Shown here one piece after another: positions 35,301 through 43,758 of a stretch of DNA of 64,000 nucleotides. A program made the translations under genes and the position numbers. Under the pieces are notes generated by a model, which had not been told where the DNA came from, searched no databases, and saw only the letters and a list, made by a program, of their open reading frames with translations. The first letter of the stretch is position 1. The number at the start of each line of letters is the position of its first letter. The stretch covers positions 682,001-746,000 of the forward strand of contig NZ_SDPQ02000001.1 of assembly GCF_004134905.2 (NCBI RefSeq), in the 5' to 3' direction. Source of the DNA: Aeromicrobium ginsengisoli (GTDB lineage Bacteria; Actinomycetota; Actinomycetes; Propionibacteriales; Nocardioidaceae).

Positions 35301-35816
35301 TCAGATCACCTGGTGGAGCCAGCGCACGGGCGCACCGTCGCCGGCGTGCCTGAACGGCTCCAGCTCGGCGTCCCACGCGGTGCCCAGCAGGCCGTCGAGG
35401 GCGGTCTCCATGTCGACCTCACCGAGGGCGACCTTGACGCGGAACGCCTTGATGCGGTCCTCGGGGATCAGGATGTCGCCGTGCAGTCCGGCCATCGCGT
35501 GGAAGATGCCCAGCGACGGCGTGTAGGAGTAGCGCGCCCCTTCGGTCGAGGCCGTGGGCTCCTCCGTGACCTCGAAGCGAAGCTTGTCCCACCCGCGCAA
35601 GGCAGAGGCGATCGCGGCGGCGGTGCCAGCAGCGGCCTGCCACGACAGCTCGGCGCGGTAGGTGCCGGGCTCGGCGGCCTGCGGCACCCAGGCGATGTCG
35701 GGAGTGCCGCCGAGCACGCCGGCAGCAGCCCACTCGACATGCGCGCAGAGCGCAGACGGAGCTGAGTGCACGAAAAGAACACCCCGGGTCGGGGTGGTCG
35801 GCGAAGACATGTTCAT
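35301..35816 (-). CDS. DUF3145 family protein
   Basis: This 171-residue protein matches my recollection of the actinobacterial DUF3145 family: RGVLFVHSAPSALCAHVEWA at the N-terminus and AWDAELEPFRHAGDGAPVRWLHQV at the end (quoted in parts; central ILIPEDRIKAF). The function is unknown. ATG 35816 is favoured over ATG 35810 because AGGGAGG lies 5 nt upstream. It is convergent to the carrier-protein fusion gene. Confidence 0.85.
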   Translation of the reverse strand: MNMSSPTTPTRGVLFVHSAPSALCAHVEWAAAGVLGGTPDIAWVPQAAEPGTYRAELSWQAAAGTAAAIASALRGWDKLRFEVTEEPTASTEGARYSYTPSLGIFHAMAGLHGDILIPEDRIKAFRVKVALGEVDMETALDGLLGTAWDAELEPFRHAGDGAPVRWLHQVI

Positions 35817-35921
35817 CGGTGCCTCCCTAGTGTCGCCTTCCCCAGCGTCTTGGGAGCACCTGAGACCATTGTGACGCATGTTCTCCTGTACGGACAACAT
35901 CTCAGCCGAAGGGAATGTCGG

Positions 35922-36227
35922 ATGACGACCACAGTGGCGGACAATCCCGCCTCGTCGAGGTTCGAGATCACGGTCGACGGCGAGCTCGCCGGATTCCTCG
36001 ACTACCGCAAGGACGGCGACGAGTACGCCCTTCCGCACACCCGGATCTACACCGAGTTCGAGGGCCGTGGCCTCGGCACCGAGCTGGTTCGCGGTGCGCT
36101 CGCCGAGATCGCCGAGCGCGGCGGCACGGCACTCCCCTACTGTCCGTTCGTGCCCAAGGTCATCCGCGACCACCCCGAGTTCCTCGAGCTCGTGCCCAAG
36201 GACCAGCGCGACACGTTCGGGCTCTAG
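35922..36227 (+). CDS. Small GCN5-related N-acetyltransferase (YjdJ type)
   Basis: This 101-residue minimal GNAT has the acetyl-CoA loop EFEGRGLGTELVRGAL and the C-terminal PYCPFVPKVIRDHPEF block of the PF14542 group. Many of these single-domain proteins have unknown substrates. ATG 35922 is chosen because the conserved core starts about 12 residues later; AAGGGA lies upstream. It is convergent to phoX, with the stop codons 7 bp apart. Confidence 0.85.
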   Translation: MTTTVADNPASSRFEITVDGELAGFLDYRKDGDEYALPHTRIYTEFEGRGLGTELVRGALAEIAERGGTALPYCPFVPKVIRDHPEFLELVPKDQRDTFGL

Positions 36228-36234
36228 GTGTGAC

Positions 36235-38280
36235 CTAGCGCCCGCGTCGCCGCCGCTTGGGCCACACCGCAACGACCGCGGGACGCGGCACGGATCCCGG
36301 CCCGTCGGGCCAGGTCGACGCCGGCGCCTCCACGGTCGCCCCGGACACCTCGCCGGGGTGCTGGACGCACACCATGACGCGTTCCCGATCGACGTAGGGT
36401 CCGCACGTCTCGGCACCGTTCGGCACGCTGAGGAACTGCTTGACCTGACCGCGATAGCGACCCTCGAGCGCGAGGCCGAACAGCCCGTCGTGCGAGCCGA
36501 GCGCGTTGCCGTCGGTCGAGATCCACAGGTTGCCGTAGCCGTCGAACGCCAGGTTGTCGGGGCACGAGATCGGCGACACCTGGCTCTTGTCGAAGCCGGC
36601 GAAATACGTCGAGGGGTCCTGGGGATCGCCGCACAGGAGCAGGACGCTCCAGCCGAACGTCGTGGCAGCAGAGTCGTTCGACGACTCGGTGAGCTCGATG
36701 ACGTGGCCGTTCTTGTTGTTGGTGCGCGGGTTGGCCTCGTCGGGGCCTGCGGCGCCTGTCGCACCCCGGTTGGAGTTGTTCGTGAGCGCGATGTAGACCT
36801 TGCCGCTCTTGGGGCTCGGCTCGACGTCCTCGGGACGATCCATCTTCGTCGCGCCGACCTTGTCGCCCGCCTGCCGCGTGAACAGCAGGACCTCCTCGGC
36901 CGTCATGCCGTCGACGTAGGAGTGGGTGCCGCGCACCAGCGGGATCCACTCGCCCTTGCCGTCGAACAGGCCATCGGCGGGCAGCGTGCCCGAACCGTCG
37001 ACGGGACCGGAGTCACCCGTGAACTTCGCGACGTACAACGTTCCCTCGTCGAGCAGCGTCGCGTTGTGGCGACGGGCCGCGGCGGTGTGACCGCGAGCGA
37101 CCTTCTTGTCCGACACGAACTTGTAGAAGTAGTCGAACCGTTCGTCGTCGCCCATGTAGACCGCGACGCGACCGTCGCTCGTGATGCGGGGCTGCGCCGC
37201 CTCGTGCTTGAACCGGCCCAAGGCCGTGCGCTTCTTGGGCGTCGACTCAGGATCGTACGGATCGACCTCGACGACCCAGCCGAAGCGGTTGGGCTCGTTG
37301 GGCTCCTTGGCGATGTCGAACCGGTCGTCGAACCGCTCCCACTTGCGTTCGGTGGCGGTGCCGGAGATGCCGTAGCGCTTGAGGCGCGCGGCCTGGACCG
37401 GCTCGGTCACCGTCGCAGCGTTGGCGAAGTACTGGTTGATGTTCTCCTCGGCAGTCAGCCACGTGCCCCACGGCGTCAGACCGCCCGAGCAGTTGTTGAG
37501 CGTGCCCAGCACGGTCCGCCCGTCGGGGTCGGCGGTCGTGCGTACGAACGGATGCCCGGCGACCGGGCCGGTCAGCTCGAACTCCGAGCCCGTGTGCAGC
37601 CGCCGGTTCTTGCGATCGCCGACGATCGGGCACAGCGAACCGTCGCGGTCGGACTCCTTGACCGCGACGACGCTCAGCCCATGTGCCGCCCAGGCGATCT
37701 CGACCTGCTCGCGGGTGGGGTTCGCCGCGTCGTACGCCGGGAACATCAGCGTCTCGCTGGTGTACTCGTGGTTGATCACCAGCAGCTTGGTGTCCCGCCC
37801 GTACGGCAGCAGACCCAGGAAGTCGTTGTTGAAGCCGAACTGGCCGCGCTGCGCCGCCGCGGTCTGGGCGTGCACGTCGAACGCCGGAACGCCCCGGAAC
37901 AGCGGGTCGCCCCAGGCGATGACGACCTTCTTGTCGTACCCGGTGGGCACCACGACGTCGTCGATGACGTTGGGCGGGACGCTCGTGAAGTCGAGGCCGG
38001 GCGCGAATCCCGTCCGCCCCGACGGCGCCGCGGCCGCCGCAGGCGCGCTGCCGACCGTAGGTGCGACCAGGCCGGCGACCCCGACGACGGCACCCGCCTT
38101 GAGCAGCCCCCGCCGCGAGACCGCAGCGCGCATCATGTCGCCGAAGTACTCGTTGTCAGAGCAGTTGGGCGCCGCCTGGGCGCAGGCGTTGCCGCACCGG
38201 TAGAGGCAGGTCACCGACGACCGGCCCGGCCGGTGCGGAGATGCTTCGGGGTGCTTCTGGCGAGGTTCGATCGTGAACAT
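36235..38280 (-). CDS. phoX: PhoX family phosphatase (DUF839), Tat-exported
   Basis: This 681-residue protein starts with the long PhoX-type leader (CLYRCGNACAQAAPN, SDNEYFGD) ahead of the twin-arginine motif SRRGLLKAG and an Ala-rich h-region. The beta-propeller catalytic domain follows, with HEYTSETLMFP, NNCSGGLTPWGTWLTAEEN and EDVEPSP. PhoX enzymes are Ca/Fe-dependent alkaline phosphatases that release phosphate from esters outside the membrane. ATG 38280 has GGAGG upstream. No Pho box was identified. Confidence 0.92.
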   Translation of the reverse strand: MFTIEPRQKHPEASPHRPGRSSVTCLYRCGNACAQAAPNCSDNEYFGDMMRAAVSRRGLLKAGAVVGVAGLVAPTVGSAPAAAAAPSGRTGFAPGLDFTSVPPNVIDDVVVPTGYDKKVVIAWGDPLFRGVPAFDVHAQTAAAQRGQFGFNNDFLGLLPYGRDTKLLVINHEYTSETLMFPAYDAANPTREQVEIAWAAHGLSVVAVKESDRDGSLCPIVGDRKNRRLHTGSEFELTGPVAGHPFVRTTADPDGRTVLGTLNNCSGGLTPWGTWLTAEENINQYFANAATVTEPVQAARLKRYGISGTATERKWERFDDRFDIAKEPNEPNRFGWVVEVDPYDPESTPKKRTALGRFKHEAAQPRITSDGRVAVYMGDDERFDYFYKFVSDKKVARGHTAAARRHNATLLDEGTLYVAKFTGDSGPVDGSGTLPADGLFDGKGEWIPLVRGTHSYVDGMTAEEVLLFTRQAGDKVGATKMDRPEDVEPSPKSGKVYIALTNNSNRGATGAAGPDEANPRTNNKNGHVIELTESSNDSAATTFGWSVLLLCGDPQDPSTYFAGFDKSQVSPISCPDNLAFDGYGNLWISTDGNALGSHDGLFGLALEGRYRGQVKQFLSVPNGAETCGPYVDRERVMVCVQHPGEVSGATVEAPASTWPDGPGSVPRPAVVAVWPKRRRRGR

Positions 38281-38367
38281 GCGGGGTCCTCCGAAGGTGA
38301 CGACGGGTGCTGGACCTGACGCTAGGGAGGGCATCCGGCGCTCGCCCCAACACCGGGTGAACGTTGG

Positions 38368-39096
38368 ATGGACGGCAACAGGCGCATGGCTTCGGGCAAT
38401 GCGGGTACGCCTCAACCAATGGACGAACCTCTGCACGACAGCATCCGACGCCTCGCCGAGGCGCTCAGGCCCGGCGACTTCGACACGACCCTGCACGCCA
38501 TCACCACCGCCGCGGTCGAGGTCCTGCCGGACGTCGACTACGCGTCGATCACGGTCAAGCACGCCGACGAGACGATCGACACCGTCGCGCCCACCGATGA
38601 CCTCGTCCTCGACCTCGACGCCAAGCAGTACGAGCTCCGGGAGGGCCCGTGCTACGACGCCGCGGTCAAGACCGCGCACGTCATCTCGCCCGAGATCGCG
38701 ACCGACGAGCGGTTCCCGGCGTACGGGCCCTATGTCGTCTCGAAGGGCATCCATGCACAGGCCGGCCTGCGCTTGTTCGACGCACCGGCCTCCCAGGGCG
38801 CGCTCAACATCTACTCGCACCGAGCCGGCGCGTTCGAGGACTTCGCCACTCTCGCCGACCTGTTCTCCCATCAGGCGGCCGTCGCGATCAACTACGCGCG
38901 CGAGATCGACGACCTCAACGACGCGCTCAACACGCGTACGACGATCGGCCAGGCCGTCGGCATCATCATGGAGCGCTACGAGCTCAACGACGAGCGCGCG
39001 TTCGCGTTCCTCACCCGCCTCTCGCAGCATCGCAACGTCAAGCTGCGACTCATCGCGGCCGAGATCGTCGAGGACGTGGAGCGCCGCCGCAACTGA
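38368..39096 (+). CDS. GAF and ANTAR domain regulator
   Basis: This 242-residue protein has a GAF sensor domain (about 30-175, with LREGPCYDAAVK and HAQAGLRLFD). The C-terminal ANTAR RNA-binding domain (TTIGQAVGIIMERYELNDERAFAFL, shown in parts as AVGIIMERY) follows. ANTAR proteins bind paired hairpins in leader RNAs and prevent termination. The start is uncertain among ATG 38368, 38386 and 38419. It is divergent from phoX and convergent with the HAD gene. Confidence 0.88.
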   Translation: MDGNRRMASGNAGTPQPMDEPLHDSIRRLAEALRPGDFDTTLHAITTAAVEVLPDVDYASITVKHADETIDTVAPTDDLVLDLDAKQYELREGPCYDAAVKTAHVISPEIATDERFPAYGPYVVSKGIHAQAGLRLFDAPASQGALNIYSHRAGAFEDFATLADLFSHQAAVAINYAREIDDLNDALNTRTTIGQAVGIIMERYELNDERAFAFLTRLSQHRNVKLRLIAAEIVEDVERRRN

Positions 39097-39097
39097 T

Positions 39098-39526
39098 TCA
39101 GTCGACGACGTGCACGGCGATGCCGTTGTCGCGCCACAGGTCGATCACGGCGGGCTTGTCGTCCCACGCCTCCAGCACCGTGAAGCCGTCATCGGTGATC
39201 TGCGCGAGGATCTCCTTCTTGATCACGACGTCCTTGCGATAGTCGCCCACGATCCGCATGTAGAGCGCGTCGTACGGGATGCCGTGCTCGACGAGCCAGT
39301 CGAGCGTCAGGTCGCGCCAGATGAACTCGCGTGACGTCACCACGAGGACCGCCCGCCCCTTGTCGTGCTCGGCACGCGCGGCCCTGACCACCTTGGGCCG
39401 AGGCGGACACGCTGCCGACGCCGCGTGGAAGGCATGGAAGTCCTTGTCGGCCCCGGTGATGAAGTGCTCGATCGTCGTCGTGTCACACAGCGTGCCGTCC
39501 ATGTCGAAGATCACCGCGTCGCGCAT
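39098..39526 (-). CDS. HAD family phosphatase, polynucleotide-kinase-phosphatase-like
   Basis: This 142-residue HAD protein has motif I VIFDMDGTLCDT, motif II VLVVTSREF, and a motif III/IV region KKEILAQI ... EAWDDKPAVIDLW. The small size and the RDLTLDWLVEHGIPYD stretch resemble the 3'-phosphatase domain of polynucleotide kinases, but without a kinase domain. ATG 39526 follows CACAAT by 6 nt. Confidence 0.85.
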   Translation of the reverse strand: MRDAVIFDMDGTLCDTTTIEHFITGADKDFHAFHAASAACPPRPKVVRAARAEHDKGRAVLVVTSREFIWRDLTLDWLVEHGIPYDALYMRIVGDYRKDVVIKKEILAQITDDGFTVLEAWDDKPAVIDLWRDNGIAVHVVD

Positions 39527-39624
39527 GCCCCGATTGTGTCGCATCGGCTGGGCAAACCGGACTATCGCCTTCGCGAACTGACCGGCGTACCGTCGGATTT
39601 GGGGTACAAGCAGAGGAAGAAGTC

Positions 39625-40002
39625 ATGTTGAGCGATTTGGAAATCTACGCAGTCGTCCCCGCTTCGGATCTCGGCCGGGCACGGGAGTTCTACCAGGACA
39701 AGCTGGGCCTCGAGCCCATCGAGGAACGCCGAGAAGGATTGATCTACCAGGGCGCGGGCGGCACGAAGTTCCTGCTCTACGAGACGCAATTCGCCGGCAC
39801 CGCGCAGAACACCGCGATGAACTGGGCTACGAAGGACCTCGATGCCGAGATGTCCGAGCTCCGCGGTCGCGGGGTCGTCTTCGAGGACTACGACTTCCCG
39901 GGTTTCAAGACCGAGAACGGCGTCCTTGCGGACGATGATGGCCGCGCTGCGTGGTTCAAGGACTCCGAGGGCAACATCCTCGCGCTGTCCGAGGGCATGT
40001 GA
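39625..40002 (+). CDS. Glyoxalase/VOC family protein
   Basis: This 125-residue VOC-fold protein shows two beta-alpha-beta-beta-beta units. The first, YAVVPASDLGRAREFYQDKLGL, is quoted in part as SDLGRAREFY; the second is ELRGRGVVFEDYDFPG followed by WFKDSEGNILAL. VOC proteins include glyoxalases, dioxygenases and antibiotic-binding proteins; the substrate is not predictable. ATG 39625 has GAGGAAGAAG upstream. Confidence 0.88.
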   Translation: MLSDLEIYAVVPASDLGRAREFYQDKLGLEPIEERREGLIYQGAGGTKFLLYETQFAGTAQNTAMNWATKDLDAEMSELRGRGVVFEDYDFPGFKTENGVLADDDGRAAWFKDSEGNILALSEGM

Positions 40003-40013
40003 TCGGACGTTCG

Positions 40014-40087
40014 TAGGGAGGGCGGGGCTCGAACCCGCGACCCAGGGATTATGAGTCCCCTGCTCTGACCAGCTGAGCTACCTCCCC
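40014..40087 (-). tRNA. tRNA with CAU anticodon, probably tRNA-Met
   Basis: This 74-nt cloverleaf on the minus strand has D-arm GCTCAGCTGGTCAGAGC, anticodon loop CTCATAA (CAT) and T-arm GCGGGTTCGAGCCCCGC. The acceptor stem GGGGAGG/CCTCCCT has a G-U first pair, not the C-A mismatch of initiators. It is most likely elongator tRNA-Met; an Ile2 species modified to lysidine cannot be excluded. CCA is not encoded. Confidence 0.92.
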
Positions 40088-40114
40088 TAGGGAATGCGGG
40101 CTTAGCCTAACCGT

Positions 40115-40855
40115 ATGGAACCCACACCACTCGAGCCCGTCAGCGAGGACTGGGAACGCGCCCTCGTTGTCGTGGCGCACCCGGACGATGTCGAGTTCGG
40201 AGCCGCGGCCGCGATCGCGCGCTGGACCGACGCGGGCAAGACCGTCGTCTACTGCATGGTCACGAGCGGCGAGGCGGGCATCGACGGCATCGCGCCCGAC
40301 GAGTGCCGCGAGATCCGCATCGCCGAGCAGATTGCCTCGGCCAAGATCGTCGGCGTCGACTCGGTCGAGTTCCTGGGGCTGCCGGACGGGACCATCGAGT
40401 ACGGCGTGGCGCTGCGGCGGGCGATCACCGAGGTCGTACGCCGGCATCGTCCGGAGATCATCATCACCAACAACTTCCGCGAGACGTGGGGCGGTTCGAT
40501 GCCCAACCAGCCCGACCACATGGCGGTGGGCCGCGCAGCGCTCAACACCGCCGGCGACGCGGGCAACCGCTGGATCTTCCCCGAGCAGCTCGTCGACGGT
40601 CTCGAGCCGTGGGGCGGCGTCACGCAGGTCTGGGCGGCCGGCTCACCCGACGGCAAGCACGGCATCGACACGACCGACACGTTCGACCGCGGAGTCGAGT
40701 CGCTGAAAGCCCACAAGGCGTACATCGATGGTCTGGGCTGGGAGAACTTCGACCCGGCCGAGATGCTCGAAGGCATGTCCCGGCCGACAGGATCACGTCT
40801 CGGCGTCACGCATGCGACGTCGTTCGAGGTCTTCTCGATGACCTGGGGCGAATGA
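40115..40855 (+). CDS. PIG-L family deacetylase
   Basis: This 246-residue LmbE/PIG-L zinc hydrolase has the metal motif VVAHPDDVEFGA (His, Asp, Asp) and a second metal region NQPDHMAVGRAAL. Family members deacetylate GlcNAc conjugates (mycothiol, bacillithiol or glycolipid synthesis) or xenobiotics. The presence of several paralogues in actinomycetes makes the exact substrate uncertain. ATG 40115 follows TAGCCT by 6 nt, so it is probably leaderless. Confidence 0.9.
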   Translation: MEPTPLEPVSEDWERALVVVAHPDDVEFGAAAAIARWTDAGKTVVYCMVTSGEAGIDGIAPDECREIRIAEQIASAKIVGVDSVEFLGLPDGTIEYGVALRRAITEVVRRHRPEIIITNNFRETWGGSMPNQPDHMAVGRAALNTAGDAGNRWIFPEQLVDGLEPWGGVTQVWAAGSPDGKHGIDTTDTFDRGVESLKAHKAYIDGLGWENFDPAEMLEGMSRPTGSRLGVTHATSFEVFSMTWGE

Positions 40856-40941
40856 CGATGGATGTGACGGGTTGCAGGCTCGCACCGCGTGTCGCCCTGC
40901 ACGTCGTCACGCTCAGCGAGTCGATGCCCCGGAAACCACGA

Positions 40942-40965
40942 AACGGCGCCGAGATCGGCGCCGTT
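40942..40965 (-). terminator. Terminator hairpin after tRNA-Asn
   Basis: AACGGCGCC and GGCGCCGTT form a perfect 9-bp stem with a 6-nt loop, 9 bp past the tRNA 3' end on the minus strand. It is followed by TCGTGGTTTC, mildly T-rich. Confidence 0.65.
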
Positions 40966-40974
40966 CGGGTGATG

Positions 40975-41047
40975 CTCCCCCACTTGGACTCGAACCAAGA
41001 ACCCTCCGATTAACAGTCGAATGCTCTGCCAATTGAGCTATGGGGGA
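40975..41047 (-). tRNA. tRNA-Asn (anticodon GUU)
   Basis: This 73-nt cloverleaf on the minus strand has acceptor TCCCCCA/TGGGGGA, anticodon loop CTGTTAA (GTT) and T-arm CTTGGTTCGAGTCCAAG. The upstream sigma-factor reading frame on the same strand ends inside this tRNA (stop 41012-41010), so the two genes overlap by 38 nt. Confidence 0.97.
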
Positions 41048-41630
41048 TAGGCTCCTCTTGCGAAGGAGCACGGTCAACTACTTTAGCAAGCCGCTTGCGG
41101 AGTTGTCGCATCGCCTTGGCCTCGACGTTGCGGACCTGGGCGACGGTCAGGTCGAGGCGTTCGGCGACGATCCGCCGAGGCATCGGGACGGCCAGCGGAT
41201 CGCCAAGACCGAAGCGCAGTCGCAGGACGTCGGCAAGCTCGTCGGGCATGCCGTCGAGCAGATCTGGATCATCCGATTCGGCCTGCGGGGCCGGGCGATC
41301 CTCGTCGCCCAGCGGCTGCTCGGGACGGTGCTGGACGGTCATCGACGAGCCGATCCAGTGCCAGGCGTACGTCGCCAGTCGGGCACCGCGATCGGGATCG
41401 AACCGATCGATGGCTCGGATCAGTCCGATCGCTCCCGACTGCACCGCGTCGCGGAGCTCCTCGCCGGTGAACCCCCGGAGGCGCGCCCGCATGGCCACCG
41501 AGCGCATCCCGGCGGTGATGAGCGCTTCGCGAGCGTTGCGGTCTCCACGTCGGGCGAGCCGGGCGAGCGCGAGCTCCTCGGCGGCGTCCATCGGCGGGAG
41601 GGAGAGCAGCTCGCGTACGAATCGGTCCAT
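41010..41630 (-). CDS. Short sigma-70 family sigma factor
   Basis: This 206-residue protein has regions 2 and 4 only. Region 2 includes GAIGLIRAIDRFDPDRGARLATYAWHW (seen in parts as AIDRFDPDRG and ATYAWHWIGSSM). Region 4 includes VLRLRFGLGD and the helix-turn-helix IVAERLDLTVAQVRNVEAKAMRQLRK. It would direct RNA polymerase to a special promoter set. ATG 41630 is a judgement; an in-frame start at 41741 overlaps dnaG by 35 nt. The last 12 codons and the stop lie within tRNA-Asn. Position after dnaG recalls the dnaG-rpoD order of E. coli. Confidence 0.85.
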   Translation of the reverse strand: MDRFVRELLSLPPMDAAEELALARLARRGDRNAREALITAGMRSVAMRARLRGFTGEELRDAVQSGAIGLIRAIDRFDPDRGARLATYAWHWIGSSMTVQHRPEQPLGDEDRPAPQAESDDPDLLDGMPDELADVLRLRFGLGDPLAVPMPRRIVAERLDLTVAQVRNVEAKAMRQLRKRLAKVVDRAPSQEEPIPHSSIGRAFDC

Positions 41631-41706
41631 GCCACCAGCGTCCGACGACGGAGCGGTGGCGGGCGGTGCCGTGAGCGCGGCCTGTGGACCGCCAGGCGTG
41701 CGCGGA

Positions 41707-43596
41707 TCAGCTGGGGATGTCGCCGCCGAGCGAGCGATCACGCAGGGTGCGGAACTGCTGCTCGAGGGCGATGAGCTCGCCGAACATGCGGTTGTAGGGC
41801 TCGGCCTGCTCGATCGGGTTGGTGCGCTGCAGCTTGGACTTGATCTCGGTGATCCGGCGGCCGCAGGTCAGCATCTGCAGGCGGAGGATCACCGATGCCA
41901 CGACCGCGGCCGTGTTGCTCTCGCGGGCGCGCATGGGTTCGACGGCGGCCACCGAGAGCACACGTCGCGCGTCCTCGTCCTGGACCGACTCGGCGAGCCT
42001 GGGCAGCCAGTTGGAGTCAGGGCCGGTCGGCCAGGTCATGCCTTGGATGTGCTTCCAGAGGTACTTGGAGACGAAGTGGGTGAAGTCGTTGTCGTCGAGC
42101 TCGTCGGCATACTCGCTGGCGAGGTGGGGATATTGCACGATCGCCTTGAGCGCCTCGCGCTCGTCGGAGAACTGCGGAGCGCCGAAGCTGACGGCCTGGC
42201 TCGGCGGTTCGGCCGGCGCGGCGGGCTCACCCGTCACGGACTGCACGACCTTGGCCGGCCCAGCACTCGTACGTTTGCGGTGCTCGGAGCGCACCTGCTC
42301 GATGTCGGTGCCGACCCGGCCGGCGATCTCGCGCAGCAGCTCGTCGACCTTGGACTTGTCGCGGATCGCCGACGCCAGCGAGACGGCCTCGCGCACGGCG
42401 TCGACCCGCTGGTCACCGCGATCGAGGTCGTACTTGCTCAGCATGTTGTCGAGCACGAAGCGATAGAGCGGTATGCGCGACGCGACGAGCTCGCGCACCG
42501 CGGCGTCACCGTCGGCCAGGCGCAGGTCGCACGGATCCATGCCGCGTGGCTCGACGGCGACATAGGTCTGGGCGACGAACTGCTGGTCGCCGCTGAACGT
42601 CTTGAGGGCAGCGCGCTGCCCGGCCTCGTCGCCGTCGAACGTGAAGATGACCTCGCCGTGGAATGCCTGGTCGTCGAGCATGAGCCGCCGCATGACCCGG
42701 GCGTGGTCCTCACCGAACGCCGTGCCGCAGGTCGCCACGGCGGTCGTGACGCCGGCCTCGTGGCACGCCATCACGTCGGTGTAGCCCTCGACGATGACGG
42801 CCTGGCCTGACGACGAGATCGACCGGCGGGCGAGGTCGAGGCCGTAGAGCACCTGGCTCTTCTTGTAGATCGGGGTCTCGGAGGTGTTGAGGTACTTGGC
42901 CTCGACCCGATCGTCGTCGAACATGCGGCGGGCGCCGAAGCCGATGATCTCGCCGGTCATCTCGCGGATCGGCCACAGCAGGCGGCCACGGAACCGGTCG
43001 TAAAGGCCCCGCGAGCCACGAGCGGCGAGGCCGCCGACCAACAGCTCGTCGTCGGTGAAGCCCTTGGCCTTGAGGTGGGCGACCAGCGCCTCTCCCCCGC
43101 GCGGCGCGAACCCCATGCCGAACTTCTCGGCAACGGTCTGGTCGAAACCGCGATCCTTGACGAACTGGCGACCGACCTCGGCGTCGTTGGAGCTCTGCAA
43201 CGCGGCGGCATAGAACGCTCCGGCCTCGCGGTGGGCCTCGAGCAGCCGAGGGCGCTGCTGCGGGTCGCGACGGGGCCCTGTGCTGGCGCCCTCTTCGTAG
43301 TGCAGCGTGATGCCGACCTTGACGGCCAGGCGCTCGACGGCCTCGACGAACGTCAGCCCCTCGATCTCCATGAGGAACTTGTAGACGTCGCCGGACGCCC
43401 CGCAGCCGAAACAGTGATAGAACCCCTGCACGGGTCGTACGTTGAACGACGGCGACTTCTCGTCGTGGAACGGGCAGAGGCCCTTGCGCGACCCACCGCC
43501 GGCGTTCTTGAGCGTGACGTACTGCTCGACGATCTCGTCGATGCGGGCGCGTTCGCGGACGAGCTGGATGTCGTCGTCCTTGATGCGTCCGGCCAT
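41707..43596 (-). CDS. dnaG: DNA primase
   Basis: DnaG makes RNA primers at the replication fork. The 629-residue protein has an N-terminal zinc finger (CPFHDEKSPSF ... YHCFGCGASGD), an RNA polymerase core (GFGARRMFDD, YLNTSETPIYKK), a TOPRIM domain (VIVEGYTDVMA and FDGDEAGQRAA) and a C-terminal helicase-binding domain. ATG 43596 follows TAACAT (43609-43604) by 7 nt. In mycobacteria dgt directly precedes dnaG; here an unrelated opposite-strand gene separates them. Confidence 0.97.
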   Translation of the reverse strand: MAGRIKDDDIQLVRERARIDEIVEQYVTLKNAGGGSRKGLCPFHDEKSPSFNVRPVQGFYHCFGCGASGDVYKFLMEIEGLTFVEAVERLAVKVGITLHYEEGASTGPRRDPQQRPRLLEAHREAGAFYAAALQSSNDAEVGRQFVKDRGFDQTVAEKFGMGFAPRGGEALVAHLKAKGFTDDELLVGGLAARGSRGLYDRFRGRLLWPIREMTGEIIGFGARRMFDDDRVEAKYLNTSETPIYKKSQVLYGLDLARRSISSSGQAVIVEGYTDVMACHEAGVTTAVATCGTAFGEDHARVMRRLMLDDQAFHGEVIFTFDGDEAGQRAALKTFSGDQQFVAQTYVAVEPRGMDPCDLRLADGDAAVRELVASRIPLYRFVLDNMLSKYDLDRGDQRVDAVREAVSLASAIRDKSKVDELLREIAGRVGTDIEQVRSEHRKRTSAGPAKVVQSVTGEPAAPAEPPSQAVSFGAPQFSDEREALKAIVQYPHLASEYADELDDNDFTHFVSKYLWKHIQGMTWPTGPDSNWLPRLAESVQDEDARRVLSVAAVEPMRARESNTAAVVASVILRLQMLTCGRRITEIKSKLQRTNPIEQAEPYNRMFGELIALEQQFRTLRDRSLGGDIPS

Positions 43597-43758
43597 GGGG
43601 TGAATGTTAGTCGCCGCCACCCACGCCCGAGCCGGGTCATGGCACGCGGCGTCAGCAGAGCGGTGATTTCTCTGACACACCGCATCCGCAGGAGTAGCGT
43701 GACCCTCACTTCTCCTTGAAACGGCAGGGGATTCGCCGGGGGGCTCATGGAGGCTCTC

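Noticed and set aside
40014..41047. tRNA-Met and tRNA-Asn as attachment sites of an integrated element
   Set aside because: No integrase, no direct repeat of a tRNA end, and only ordinary genes lie nearby.
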